Shown: positions 8,163 through 16,327, counted from the first letter of the stretch. The stretch: 41,575 nt of DNA from Prevotella sp. (GCA_017449495.1 JAFTFO010000041.1:1-41575), one strand, 5' to 3'. A program made the numbers and translations. Notes: generated from the sequence alone by a model not told the origin.

Positions 8163-8196
8163 AGCCACAGATTATTTTGTAGTCTGTGGCTTTTTT
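8163..8196 (+). terminator. Rho-independent terminator after the STAS gene
   Basis: Stem AGCCACAGA (8163 onward) pairs with TCTGTGGCT and is followed by a run of T. It closes the operon 2722-8099 and overlaps the -33 region of ruvB. Confidence 0.85.
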
Positions 8197-8198
8197 CG

Positions 8199-8207
8199 TA
8201 ATTTTGC
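8199..8207 (+). promoter_or_regulatory. Promoter box (TAATTTTGC) of ruvB
   Basis: It matches TAnnTTTG. A TTTTG at 8175-8179 gives a -33 element at 19-base spacing; that element lies in the loop of the preceding terminator. The ATG is only 10 bases after the TTTG. Confidence 0.75.
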
Positions 8208-8216
8208 ACACGGTTT

Positions 8217-9251
8217 ATGATGGATGAAGATTTCGACATACGCGAAGAACGGTTCTCACAGGGCGAGAAAGACTTTGAGAACGCCCTGCGACCATTAGCC
8301 TTCTGCGACTTCAGCGGTCAGAAGAAAGTGGTGGAGAACTTGCAGGTGTTCGTTGAGGCAGCCAAATACCGTGGCGAGCCCCTCGACCACACGCTGTTGC
8401 ACGGACCTCCAGGTCTGGGTAAGACCACGCTGTCGAACATCATTGCCAACGAACTGGGTGTAGGCTTCAAGATTACCTCTGGCCCCGTGCTTGACAAACC
8501 CGGCGACCTGGCAGGTATCCTCACCTCGTTGGAGAAGAACGATGTGCTCTTCATCGACGAGATCCACCGTCTGTCGCCTGTAGTCGAGGAGTACCTCTAT
8601 TCGGCGATGGAGGACTACCGTATCGACATCATGATTGACAAAGGCCCCTCGGCCCGTTCAATACAGATAGACCTGAATCCGTTTACGCTGGTGGGCGCCA
8701 CCACTCGTAGTGGACTGCTGACAGCCCCGCTCCGTGCCCGTTTCGGTATCAACATGCACTTGGAGTACTACGAGCCGGAGACCCTGCAAAAGATTATCGA
8801 ACGCTCAGCTGACATCCTCGGTGTACCCATCACCGAAGACGCTGCCCTCGAGATTGCAGGCCGCAGCCGGGGAACGCCTCGTATCGCCAACGCCCTGCTG
8901 CGCCGTGTGCGTGACTTCGCCCAGGTGAAGGGTAATGGCAAGATCGACACAAAGATCACGAAGATTGCCCTCACAGCCCTTAACATCGACCAATATGGCC
9001 TCGATGAAATCGACAATAAGATTCTGCTGACCATCATCGACAAGTTCAAGGGCGGCCCTGTGGGCATCACCACCATCGCCACCGCTATCGGCGAGGATGC
9101 AGGTACGGTGGAGGAGGTCTATGAGCCTTTCCTTATTATGGAGGGCTTCATCAAACGCACCCCCCGTGGTCGCATGGTCACAGAGTTGGCTTATCGTCAC
9201 TTCGGCCGTAATCCGTATGGGAATATCATGGAACCGAACCTCTTTGAGTGA
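8217..9251 (+). CDS. ruvB: Holliday junction branch migration ATPase RuvB
   Basis: A 344-residue AAA+ motor that drives branch migration with RuvA. Walker [10 protein letters not shown], Walker B DEIHRL, sensor 1 GATTRSG, arginine finger region LRARFG, and the C-terminal winged helix ([16 protein letters not shown]) are all present, and the length is usual. Two in-frame ATGs (8217 and 8220) are possible starts. The stop precedes coaD by a short spacer made of GTGAAAA-type repeat. Confidence 0.97.
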   Translation: MMDEDFDIREERFSQGEKDFENALRPLAFCDFSGQKKVVENLQVFVEAAKYRGEPLDHTLLHGPPGLGKTTLSNIIANELGVGFKITSGPVLDKPGDLAGILTSLEKNDVLFIDEIHRLSPVVEEYLYSAMEDYRIDIMIDKGPSARSIQIDLNPFTLVGATTRSGLLTAPLRARFGINMHLEYYEPETLQKIIERSADILGVPITEDAALEIAGRSRGTPRIANALLRRVRDFAQVKGNGKIDTKITKIALTALNIDQYGLDEIDNKILLTIIDKFKGGPVGITTIATAIGEDAGTVEEVYEPFLIMEGFIKRTPRGRMVTELAYRHFGRNPYGNIMEPNLFE

Positions 9252-9272
9252 GGAGTGAAAAGTAAAAGGGTA
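9248..9272. repeat. Short GTGAAAA-type repeat between ruvB and coaD
   Basis: Three degenerate units (GTGAGGA, GTGAAAA, GTAAAAG). It includes the ruvB stop codon. Confidence 0.6.
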
Positions 9273-9275
9273 AGA

Positions 9276-9731
9276 ATGAGAACAGGAATATTCGTCGGGA
9301 GTTTCAATCCCTTTACCATCGGACACGATTCCATCGTGCGCCGCGCCTTACCACTGTTCGACCGTCTGGTCATTGGCGTGGTAGGCGACAATGTGCATAA
9401 GACCGATATGCCGTCGGCAGAAGAACGCATGCAGGTGATCCGCGAAATCTATGCCGACGAGCCTCGCATCGAGGTGAAGCCGTATCACGGGTTGGCGATG
9501 GACTTCGCCAAGGCTGAAAATGCCCATTTCATCGTGAAAGGCGTGCGTTCGGTGAGTGACTTCGAGTACGAACAGTGGCAGGCCGACTTCAACCGCCGGC
9601 TGGGCGGCATTGAGACCATTCTGCTCTATACAGAGCCTGAACTGTCCAGCGTGTCATCGAGTGCCTTGCGGGAACTGTCCCATTTCGGTGTCGACATCAC
9701 CCCCTATCTCCCGAAGAAAAGTAAATCATAA
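9276..9731 (+). CDS. coaD: Pantetheine-phosphate adenylyltransferase CoaD
   Basis: A 151-residue nucleotidyltransferase that converts 4'-phosphopantetheine and ATP to dephospho-CoA. The N-terminal GSFNPFTIGHDSIV carries the TxGH motif, FIVKGVRSVSDFEYE is the substrate loop, and SSVSSSALREL is the C-terminal ATP motif. I chose ATG 9276: the in-frame GTG at 9255 would add seven repeat-encoded residues absent from the family. It lies 24 bases after ruvB and is probably co-transcribed with it. Confidence 0.96.
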   Translation: MRTGIFVGSFNPFTIGHDSIVRRALPLFDRLVIGVVGDNVHKTDMPSAEERMQVIREIYADEPRIEVKPYHGLAMDFAKAENAHFIVKGVRSVSDFEYEQWQADFNRRLGGIETILLYTEPELSSVSSSALRELSHFGVDITPYLPKKSKS

Positions 9732-9757
9732 ATCATTTGTAAATCGTTAACAAAGGT

Positions 9758-10168
9758 ATGATCACCTATCAAGCAGAAGGGGTGAAGTTCCCCAATATCA
9801 AAAAGCGTGAGACCTCCAACTGGATTCGCCAAGTGGCAGAATCTTATGGCAAGCGGATTGGCGATATCGGCTATATGTTCGTCAACGACGAAAAGATTCT
9901 GGAGGTGAACAATGAATATCTCGGCCATGATTACTACACCGACATCATCACCTTCGACTATTCAGAAGGGAGGATCATCAGTGGTGACCTCGTCATATCT
10001 CTCGACACCATCTTCACCAATGCTGACAAGTTCGGACGCCCCTACGACGAAGAGCTGCACCGTGTAATCATCCACGGCATCCTGCACCTCTGCGGCCTCA
10101 ACGACAAGGGTCCCGGCGAGCGTGAGATCATGGAAGCCGCCGAAAACAAGGCCCTCGCCATGAGATAA
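9758..10168 (+). CDS. ybeY: Endoribonuclease YbeY (rRNA maturation factor)
   Basis: A 136-residue YbeY/UPF0054 metalloprotein for 16S rRNA 3'-end processing and ribosome quality control. The motif is HGILHLCGLNDKG. The first two histidines are present, but the third metal-ligand histidine of the enterobacterial HGxLHLxGYDH motif is replaced (NDK), which I recall as usual in Bacteroidota. The length is usual, and it follows coaD after 26 bases. Confidence 0.94.
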   Translation: MITYQAEGVKFPNIKKRETSNWIRQVAESYGKRIGDIGYMFVNDEKILEVNNEYLGHDYYTDIITFDYSEGRIISGDLVISLDTIFTNADKFGRPYDEELHRVIIHGILHLCGLNDKGPGEREIMEAAENKALAMR

Positions 10169-10185
10169 ATCACACCCGTCCTATC

Positions 10186-10584
10186 TTACAAATACTCCTT
10201 GAATGCCTCGTCGTACTCTGGACTGGGTGCGAGTTGGCCGTTGACAAGGCAGACGAGTTCCACGGTAGCACGGAAACAGAGCTTCTCGTCACTGGCACGA
10301 TAGATGTCCTGATAGAACCAGTAGCGGAACCCATCTTTCTTGAGGTTAAGGCGAGATATGAACTCGTCATCACAGCGCAGAGGGACCTTGTACTGCAACT
10401 TCATGCTATGGACGACAGCGTCGATGCCCTGTTCGTGGAACTTGGCGAAACTCACGCCGAGGCTTCGGAGGAAGAGATGGCGGGTATGTTCGGCATAGTG
10501 CAGGTAGTTGGCATTGTTTACGATGCCCTCTATGTCGCACTCATAATCGCGTACCGCCATGCGGGTTTCAAAGACGTATTTCAT
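10186..10584 (-). CDS. Acyl-CoA thioesterase, YbgC-like hotdog fold
   Basis: A 132-residue 4HBT family protein. The signature RDYECDIEGIVNNANYLHYAEHTRH has the active-site region near the N terminus, as in YbgC/FadM-type enzymes that hydrolyse acyl-CoA. The substrate is not predictable. It lies 12 bases after the HAD hydrolase gene on the same strand and converges with ybeY, with only 17 bases between them. Confidence 0.88.
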   Translation of the reverse strand: MKYVFETRMAVRDYECDIEGIVNNANYLHYAEHTRHLFLRSLGVSFAKFHEQGIDAVVHSMKLQYKVPLRCDDEFISRLNLKKDGFRYWFYQDIYRASDEKLCFRATVELVCLVNGQLAPSPEYDEAFKEYL

Positions 10585-10596
10585 TCTTATTGAGGT

Positions 10597-11295
10597 TTAA
10601 TATTTCGTGTTGAGCGTTGAAAGAATCTCGTTGAAATGGGCAATTTTCGTCAGTCGGGGATGCTCGATATCCTCGAAATGCTCCAGTTGCCAGGTGACGT
10701 GGAAGGGGATATGGATGGCCGATGCTCCGATATTGAGAGCCGGGGCAATATCACTCTTCAACGAGTTGCCGACCATCAGCAGTTCCTCAGGCATAATCCC
10801 CAAGTGCTCACAAAGTTGCTGGAACTCCACCTCTGTCTTGTCAGACGTGATTTCGACATGTGAAAAGTACTTCGCCAGTCCGCTGCGCTTCAGTTTGTTC
10901 TCTTGATCCTGCAACTCGCCTTTGGTAAAGACGACCAGCCGATAGGGATAGGCTTGCAGTCGCTGCAGGGTATCCTCGACCCCCGGCAACGGAGTGGCAG
11001 GCAGATGAAGCAGCGACTTGCTGTGACAGAGCAGATCGGCCAGTTGTTCTGCGGAGAGACGATCACCCCCTACTCTAAGGGCTGTCTCGATGATGCTGAT
11101 GGTGAAGGCCTTGCAGCCGTAGCCGAGATCGGCCATATTTCCCGATTCTGTTTGGAAGAGTTCCTGAGCCGGGCTTTCGCAATAGGGTGCGATAAGCTGG
11201 TAGAGGTGGTTCTCTACGGCCTCGAAATGCGACTGGCAGTCCCACAGGGTGTCGTCGGCATCGAAGGCAATAACTCTTAACTTTTCACTTTTCAC
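10597..11295 (-). CDS. HAD-superfamily hydrolase
   Basis: A 232-residue cytoplasmic HAD phosphatase. Motif I is AFDADDTLWD, motif II is VVFTKG, and motif IV is LMVGNSLKSDIAPALN; the cap lies between I and II. It resembles YjjG-like nucleotidases, but the substrate is unknown. The only reasonable start is a GTG at 11293-11295, inside a GTGAAAA repeat; a stop lies two codons upstream and no other start fits before the motif. That GTG overlaps the fur stop codon (GTGA), which suggests coupled translation. Confidence 0.88.
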   Translation of the reverse strand: MKSEKLRVIAFDADDTLWDCQSHFEAVENHLYQLIAPYCESPAQELFQTESGNMADLGYGCKAFTISIIETALRVGGDRLSAEQLADLLCHSKSLLHLPATPLPGVEDTLQRLQAYPYRLVVFTKGELQDQENKLKRSGLAKYFSHVEITSDKTEVEFQQLCEHLGIMPEELLMVGNSLKSDIAPALNIGASAIHIPFHVTWQLEHFEDIEHPRLTKIAHFNEILSTLNTKY

Positions 11296-11297
11296 TT
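11280..11297. repeat. GTGAAAA tandem repeat at the fur/HAD junction
   Basis: Two units read GTGAAAA on the minus strand. They carry both the TGA stop of the Fur-type gene and the GTG start of the HAD gene. Confidence 0.75.
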
Positions 11298-11708
11298 CTT
11301 ACAGTGCGGGCATATACCCTTTATCATAAAGTTGACGGCATGGGCCTCAAAGCCTGGCGGCAGGGCAGGCTCAGGCATATCCATGTAATCCAGACAGTAA
11401 GTCTGTTGACACACCTCACAAAAGAAATGCGGATGCTGATCCTCGTCATGGTCGTGGTCGTGGCTGTGGCAGAGTTCGTAGTGTGTGCCGTCACCACTGC
11501 CTTCGATGGCATGCACAAGATGGTGCTCACGGAACAGTGTCAGAGCTCTGAACACATTCGACTTGTCAATAGTTCCGATCCTGCGCTCCAATTCTGCCAG
11601 CGAGAGTGGCTGCATCGATGCTGCCAGTGTCCTGACTACCACGATACGGTTGGCCGTCGGCTTGATGCCATGCTCCTCCAACAGTTTCTCGTATTCCATT
11701 TCGTTCAT
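11292..11708 (-). CDS. Fur-family metalloregulator
   Basis: A 138-residue Fur/Zur/PerR-type repressor: an N-terminal winged helix (KPTANRIVVVRTLAAS) and a C-terminal dimerisation and metal domain. The structural zinc site is Cys97-x2-Cys100 with Cys133-x2-Cys136. A histidine-rich loop (CHSHDHDHDEDQHPHFFC, residues 80-97) resembles zinc-sensing Zur proteins, but the metal cannot be assigned for certain. A promoter box lies upstream at 11744-11752. The HAD hydrolase gene is translationally coupled downstream. Confidence 0.9.
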   Translation of the reverse strand: MNEMEYEKLLEEHGIKPTANRIVVVRTLAASMQPLSLAELERRIGTIDKSNVFRALTLFREHHLVHAIEGSGDGTHYELCHSHDHDHDEDQHPHFFCEVCQQTYCLDYMDMPEPALPPGFEAHAVNFMIKGICPHCKK

Positions 11709-11743
11709 CGCTGTCCTTTCGTCTTATCTTACATTCTGGGTGT

Positions 11744-11752
11744 GCAAAGATA
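11744..11752 (-). promoter_or_regulatory. Promoter box (TATCTTTGC) of the Fur-type gene
   Basis: It matches TAnnTTTG on the minus strand, 35 bases upstream of the ATG. The rest of the 111-base gap to comM holds no other clear feature. Confidence 0.65.
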
Positions 11753-11819
11753 GACAATTATTTCCATTATATGACACAGCAGACTGATAATTTGAGAAAA
11801 ATTAGGAAATCTATCTCAA

Positions 11820-13385
11820 CTATAGTCCACGCTCTGCCCAGTCGCCACGGTCGAGGCTGCGGTAACCGATGGCCTCAGCAATGTGATGACTTTGTACCTT
11901 TTCCGAGCCTTCGAGGTCGGCTATGGTGCGGGCCACCTTGAGAATACGGCTGTAGGCACGAGCCGAGAGCGACAGGCGTTCCATCGCCGTGCGTAGCATC
12001 TCGAGACTCTGAGTGTCGGGCTCTGCATAGAGATGGAGCATACGCTCTGTCATCTGAGCGTTGCAGTAGACCCTTTCCACCCCTCCTTGGTTAGGGAGTG
12101 AGCTGAAGCGTTCCGTCTGGATGTTACGGGCACGGATGACGCGTTCACGGATGGCAGCACTACTCTCACCCGGCTTCATCTGCGAGAGTTGTCCAAAAGG
12201 CACGACTGGTACATCAACGTGCAGGTCGATTCTGTCGAGCAAAGGTCCACTGATCTTCGACAGATAGCGGCCTATCTGCCCGGGCGTACAGACACAATGA
12301 TGCGTCGGATCGCCATAATAGCCACAGGGACAGGGGTTCATCGAAGCAACGAACATGAACGAACATGGGTATTCCACCGTATAACGGGCTCGACTGATGG
12401 TAATCTTACGGTCTTCCAGCGGTTGGCGGAGCACCTCGAGGGTCGTCTTATTGAACTCTGGCAACTCGTCGAGGAAGAGTACACCATTATGAGCCAGAGA
12501 GACCTCTCCCGGCTGTGCCTTGTTAGTACCGCCTGTCATGGCTACCTGCGATACCGTATGATGAGGACTACGGAAGGGACGCTGTGAGATGAGCGACGTG
12601 CCACAAGAGAGTTTGCCTGCCACCGAATGGATCTGTGTTGTCTCTAAGCTCTCTGCCAAAGTAAGAGGCGGCAGGATGCCAGGCAGGCGCTTGGCCATCA
12701 TCGACTTACCACTGCCAGGCGAACCGATCATAATGATATTATGTCCGCCTGCGGCAGCGATCTCCAAGGCGCGTTTCACACCTTCCTGTCCCTTCACATC
12801 GGCAAAGTCGAGGTCAAAGGAACTTTGTCGCTCATAGAACTCCTTACGGGTGTCGACAAAGGTTGGTTCATATATGCTGCTGCCATTGAAGAAACTGATG
12901 ACATCGGCCAGACCATCCATTCCGTACACGTCAAGGTTGTTCACGACTGCCGCCTCACGCACATTCTCCTGAGGCACGATCAGCCCCTTGAATTTCTCCT
13001 TACGGGCACGGATGGCCACAGAGAGAGCACCACTAACAGGCTTCAACTTACCGTCGAGGCCCAACTCGCCGATCATCATATAGTCACCCAACATAGACTC
13101 GCTGACCTTACCATGAGCGGCCAGAATACCAATGGCCAGTGGCAGATCGTAGCCACTGCCTTCCTTCCGGATATCAGCGGGCGAGAGATTGATGGTGAGG
13201 TCGGCCATAGGTGGCTTGAAGCCGTTGTTGGCGATAGCCGCACGGATACGGTCATAACTCTCCTTGACAGCAGTATCTGCCAGACCAGACAGATGGAACT
13301 GCACGCCTCGCGTCATGTTCACCTCAATGGTGATTGTTGCGGCCTCCAGGCCCATGACTTCTGCACAATAGGTTTTGACTAACAT
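11820..13385 (-). CDS. comM: ComM/YifB-family Mg-chelatase-like AAA+ ATPase
   Basis: A 521-residue protein. An N-terminal Lon-like S5 fold domain (TITIEVNMTRGVQFHLSGL) precedes the AAA+ core: Walker A GSPGSGKSMMAKRLPG, Walker B GVLFLDELPEF, and the zinc-like motif NPCPCGYYGDPTHHC. ComM works as a hexameric helicase that helps integrate incoming DNA in natural transformation; related genes also occur in non-competent bacteria. About ten residues near SLPNQGGVER come from a palindromic element at 12081-12098 and look inserted. comF and recX elsewhere in the window fit a DNA-uptake and repair theme, but this is weak evidence. Confidence 0.93.
   Translation of the reverse strand: MLVKTYCAEVMGLEAATITIEVNMTRGVQFHLSGLADTAVKESYDRIRAAIANNGFKPPMADLTINLSPADIRKEGSGYDLPLAIGILAAHGKVSESMLGDYMMIGELGLDGKLKPVSGALSVAIRARKEKFKGLIVPQENVREAAVVNNLDVYGMDGLADVISFFNGSSIYEPTFVDTRKEFYERQSSFDLDFADVKGQEGVKRALEIAAAGGHNIIMIGSPGSGKSMMAKRLPGILPPLTLAESLETTQIHSVAGKLSCGTSLISQRPFRSPHHTVSQVAMTGGTNKAQPGEVSLAHNGVLFLDELPEFNKTTLEVLRQPLEDRKITISRARYTVEYPCSFMFVASMNPCPCGYYGDPTHHCVCTPGQIGRYLSKISGPLLDRIDLHVDVPVVPFGQLSQMKPGESSAAIRERVIRARNIQTERFSSLPNQGGVERVYCNAQMTERMLHLYAEPDTQSLEMLRTAMERLSLSARAYSRILKVARTIADLEGSEKVQSHHIAEAIGYRSLDRGDWAERGL
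12081..12098. repeat. Palindromic insert inside comM
   Basis: CTCCTT and AGGGAG surround GGTT. The architecture is like the palindromes at 3709-3756, and it is read in frame between TERF and VYCNAQM. Confidence 0.5.
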
Positions 13386-13418
13386 AGTATTTTATTTAAG
13401 ATATTGGATAAAGGACTG

Positions 13419-14489
13419 TTAAGGGGACTTGTCGTCCAGCAACGTACGGGCTTTGTCTTGTAGTTCGTTAACCCGTAAGGTGTGAGCGATTATCTTTCCT
13501 TTACTGTCTGTCATGATATTGTCTGGGACATACGACAGGCCAAGCTTCTGAAGCAAGGGACTATCCCACATCTTACCGTCATTGATGGTACTCCACTTCA
13601 CAGAGTCTTTCTCGGCTGTCTTTCTGCATCCTTTCTGGTCAGCATCTACACAAATGCCAATGATCTTCATCTTACCTTCATAGCGATGTTGAAAGAATGT
13701 CAGCTGTCGCTGCATGTTCACACTCTCGTAATTCCATTTAGCCCAGGTAAAGATGACATTCACGGGGGCGTTCAGGTCAGACGACTTGACGGTCTTACCG
13801 TTGATATCCTTTGCGGTGAAACTGGGCAGCGTAGCACCTTCTTTCAGACTCTCCACCCCCCTTATCTTCTCTGCCAAGCCCTTCAGCGACGACTCTTCCG
13901 GCTGCGCCTTATATATATCATTAAGAAGCGCGATAGACTTCTTGTAGTCAGGCTTCGGTATCTGAGTGAAATACTTATTTAACAGGTATAGCGAGATGGG
14001 GGAAGCGGGATTCTCCTTGATGAACGTCTCTGCTGTCCGGGTAGCTTCCGGGGGCGTCATCTGACTGGTCTTCAGACGGAAACTGGTCATCGCCTCATTC
14101 AGGTCAGTACCACTAATACGCGTTTCTTTCAGATGCGAGGCATCACCCTCAATCTCCACATCAACCCGCGGCTCTGCGAAGACAGGCAGTTCAGAGAAGT
14201 TCGGAAAGACCAAGACGAGGGTAGCAGGCTCATCCAAGGCTATTTCATAACGGAATGTGCCTTTCAACACATTTATTGTGTCGAGCCTGTAGGTGCCGTT
14301 CATACCATAGATATAGAGTTCCCCCTGATTGAATCCCTTGAATGTCCCCTCCAGGAGGAAGGTCTGACGATCGGAACCACAGGAAGAAAAGAAGATAGAG
14401 GAAGATAGAAGAAGACAGAAGAAGAATCCTCTTTCTTCCGCCGCAAAAAAGCTGCTGAATTCCTTTATCTTCCTATATCCTTTAAACAT
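13419..14489 (-). CDS. TlpA/thioredoxin-like lipoprotein lacking the CxxC pair (DUF4369-like N-terminal domain)
   Basis: A 356-residue outer-membrane-type lipoprotein. The lipobox is FSSC with Cys37. Residues 40-200 resemble the beta-rich DUF4369 domain of Bacteroidota TlpA-like proteins (FKGFNQGELYIYGMNGTYRLDTI). Residues about 215-350 are an AhpC/TSA-thioredoxin fold. The position of the WCxxC active site reads WNYES (252-256), so both redox cysteines are gone, although the cis-proline loop YVPDN remains. Disulfide exchange is therefore unlikely. The signal peptide is encoded by a GAAGATAGA-type repeat. It starts three bases after the TPR lipoprotein ends, so the two are co-transcribed. Confidence 0.82.
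   Translation of the reverse strand: MFKGYRKIKEFSSFFAAEERGFFFCLLLSSSIFFSSCGSDRQTFLLEGTFKGFNQGELYIYGMNGTYRLDTINVLKGTFRYEIALDEPATLVLVFPNFSELPVFAEPRVDVEIEGDASHLKETRISGTDLNEAMTSFRLKTSQMTPPEATRTAETFIKENPASPISLYLLNKYFTQIPKPDYKKSIALLNDIYKAQPEESSLKGLAEKIRGVESLKEGATLPSFTAKDINGKTVKSSDLNAPVNVIFTWAKWNYESVNMQRQLTFFQHRYEGKMKIIGICVDADQKGCRKTAEKDSVKWSTINDGKMWDSPLLQKLGLSYVPDNIMTDSKGKIIAHTLRVNELQDKARTLLDDKSP
14388..14432. repeat. GAAGATAGA-type repeat encoding a lipoprotein signal peptide
   Basis: Degenerate 9-base units (GAAGATAGA, GAAGACAGA). Read on the minus strand they give the hydrophobic core FFFCLLLSSSIFFSSC. Confidence 0.7.
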
Positions 14490-14492
14490 GTC

Positions 14493-16154
14493 TTACTTCA
14501 GCTCCAAATCATTGTCCGCATAGCTGGCGAACGACGGATCTTTCGTAATTGCATTCTTCAGGGCAGTAGCAGCATCAGCTGTGTTACCCAGGCGAGAGGC
14601 AAGGATAGCCTTCAGATAGTCTGTGGTAGCATCGGGGTTCTTGATGAATTTCAGAGTGTTCTCTGCCGTTGCGTAGTTCTTATTCAGTATCTGAGCCAAG
14701 GCGGCGCTGTTCGAACAGATCTGTCCAAAGTCTCTCTCTGCCTGAGCATAGTTACCCTTGGCGAGGTTCAGATTGCCGAGCACCTCCTGCAGTCCGTTGG
14801 CATCTGTAGCACCTGCTATCAGATTCTCAGCGGTGGCGACATCACCATTCTTCAGCGCTAACAGGCCGAGGTTTGCACTGGCCTCTGGCAGTGCTCCATT
14901 CACAGCCTGAGCCTTCTTAATATACTCATTGGCCAGGTCGTAGTTGCCCTTGGCATACTCAATCGTGGCGATATTGTTATAGGCGCGGGCATCGTTAGGA
15001 TAAACCTTCGCTGCGATCTTATACACATTCTCTGCCTCGTTGGGATCGCTCTTCTGGGCTGCACCATAGAGGAGTTCTTCAATGTTCAACTGGGCGGGAT
15101 CGCTCACGATCTGCTGGGCAATCTGCTCATCGCTGCGGCCGATGGTCTCATAGTTGATGGTCAGGCGCGAACGACGCAGTTGGGGCAGAATGCCGTCAGC
15201 CAGCTCACGGAAAGCCTGAGAGATATTACGGATCTGCTGCTCTCGCTCTTGAGGATCCTGGTACATCGAGAGAACGCGCAGAATAACATCCTTGTCCTGA
15301 ATATCACTGGCCTGCACCAGCTGCTGGAAACCATCCCAGTCCTCCGCAGTGTAATTAGCGTCGACATTGGCATTCATCTTCAGCTTCTTCAACTCCTGAT
15401 TCACATACTGCTCTGTCACCTTCTGACGCTGTCCAGCCAACTTATCGTTCAGAGCCAGTCCACCGTCGGGAGAAGCGTAGGCACTCACCTCGACATTATC
15501 CAGAGCCAGCTTCTCATGGTCGCTGTTGATCTGACTCAGCAACTTCACGAACTCCTGCACGGAATTGTTCTTCAACTCGCTCTTACGAAGCGTGGCCTGC
15601 TGGATGAGGAACTTGATATTGGCCTCCTGTTTCTTCTTGTTGATGCGCTGGTAGCCGTCCAAGGCAAGGGCGGGATTTGCTGTAGCAAGCGTCTTCTTAT
15701 AAAGTTCTGATGTCGCAATAATGCCCGTAGCCACCTTGACGGCAGGCACGTCAAACTTCTTCTTGCCGATGCTGGCGTCGAAGGTCAGATACATGTCAGC
15801 CTTGTTGCAGTCGGCATAGGCGAAGTTGGTCTTCATCGTGTAGTTGCCACCCATCTTGTATAAGATAGTCTGGCCATTGCCTGCCACGTTCTCACCTTGG
15901 AAAGTCGCACTGCTACCCTGTACGGTCACTCCGTTTGCATAACGGAGTTCCGGCACGACTGTCACTACAGCCTTCTTCTTCATATACTTCTCGGGGAAGT
16001 GGCCGTTAATAGTTGCGGGAACGGTACCTGCTTGAGTCTCAAGCGGATTCGGGGTCACGGTGAAGTTGTCGGCAGAAAGGGCTCCCAGTTTAGAGCAGGA
16101 AGCAAAGAGCATCATCGATGCTGCCGACAGGAGAAAGATACTTTTCTTGTTCAT
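14493..16154 (-). CDS. Envelope lipoprotein with OmpA-like motif and TPR repeats
   Basis: A 553-residue lipoprotein with signal MNKKSIFLLSAASMMLFASC (Cys20). A beta-rich N-terminal region follows. The middle contains VSAYASPDGGLALNDKLAGQR, like the peptidoglycan-binding loop of OmpA domains. The C-terminal third has tandem TPR motifs (YPNDARAYNNIATIEYAKGNYDLANEY and the repeats after it). It probably scaffolds proteins at the outer membrane; no specific function is known to me. It lies downstream of tRNA-Leu and is followed three bases later by the thioredoxin-like lipoprotein. No clear TAnnTTTG promoter box is seen in the short upstream gap. Confidence 0.85.
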   Translation of the reverse strand: MNKKSIFLLSAASMMLFASCSKLGALSADNFTVTPNPLETQAGTVPATINGHFPEKYMKKKAVVTVVPELRYANGVTVQGSSATFQGENVAGNGQTILYKMGGNYTMKTNFAYADCNKADMYLTFDASIGKKKFDVPAVKVATGIIATSELYKKTLATANPALALDGYQRINKKKQEANIKFLIQQATLRKSELKNNSVQEFVKLLSQINSDHEKLALDNVEVSAYASPDGGLALNDKLAGQRQKVTEQYVNQELKKLKMNANVDANYTAEDWDGFQQLVQASDIQDKDVILRVLSMYQDPQEREQQIRNISQAFRELADGILPQLRRSRLTINYETIGRSDEQIAQQIVSDPAQLNIEELLYGAAQKSDPNEAENVYKIAAKVYPNDARAYNNIATIEYAKGNYDLANEYIKKAQAVNGALPEASANLGLLALKNGDVATAENLIAGATDANGLQEVLGNLNLAKGNYAQAERDFGQICSNSAALAQILNKNYATAENTLKFIKNPDATTDYLKAILASRLGNTADAATALKNAITKDPSFASYADNDLELK

Positions 16155-16184
16155 ATGATTTATGTTTAGTGTTTTCTAGATTAA

Positions 16185-16201
16185 GGTGCCGCGAGCGGGA
16201 C
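16185..16201. repeat. Copy of the tRNA-Leu 3' end (17-bp direct repeat), inside a hairpin
   Basis: GGTGCCGCGAGCGGGAC here is identical to 16240-16256, the 3' end of the tRNA-Leu gene. The copy is flanked by inverted arms TTAAGGT and ACCTTAA (16181-16206), so it can form a hairpin. It resembles an attachment-site duplication. Confidence 0.75.
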
Positions 16202-16241
16202 CTTAACGGCCGCTTTGCAACATTTCTTGCTACGCAAGCGG

Positions 16242-16327
16242 TGCCGCGAGCGGGACTCGAACCCGCACGACCGTTTCGGGTCAAGGGATTTTAAGTCCCT
16301 CGTGTCTACCAATTCCACCATTGCGGC
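16242..16327 (-). tRNA. tRNA-Leu (anticodon UAA)
   Basis: An 86-base gene without encoded CCA. The 5' arm GCCGCAATGGTGGAATTGG has the class II leucine pattern. The anticodon loop CTTAAAA gives UAA between GGGA and TCCC, a long variable arm follows, and the T arm GGGTTCGAGTCCC is present. The acceptor stem has one A-C mismatch at the sixth pair. A promoter box lies at 16349-16357. Confidence 0.95.

Noticed and set aside
16207-16238. Hairpin CCGCTT...AAGCGG downstream of tRNA-Leu as a terminator
   Set aside because: The stem is interrupted and no T-run follows on the minus strand.
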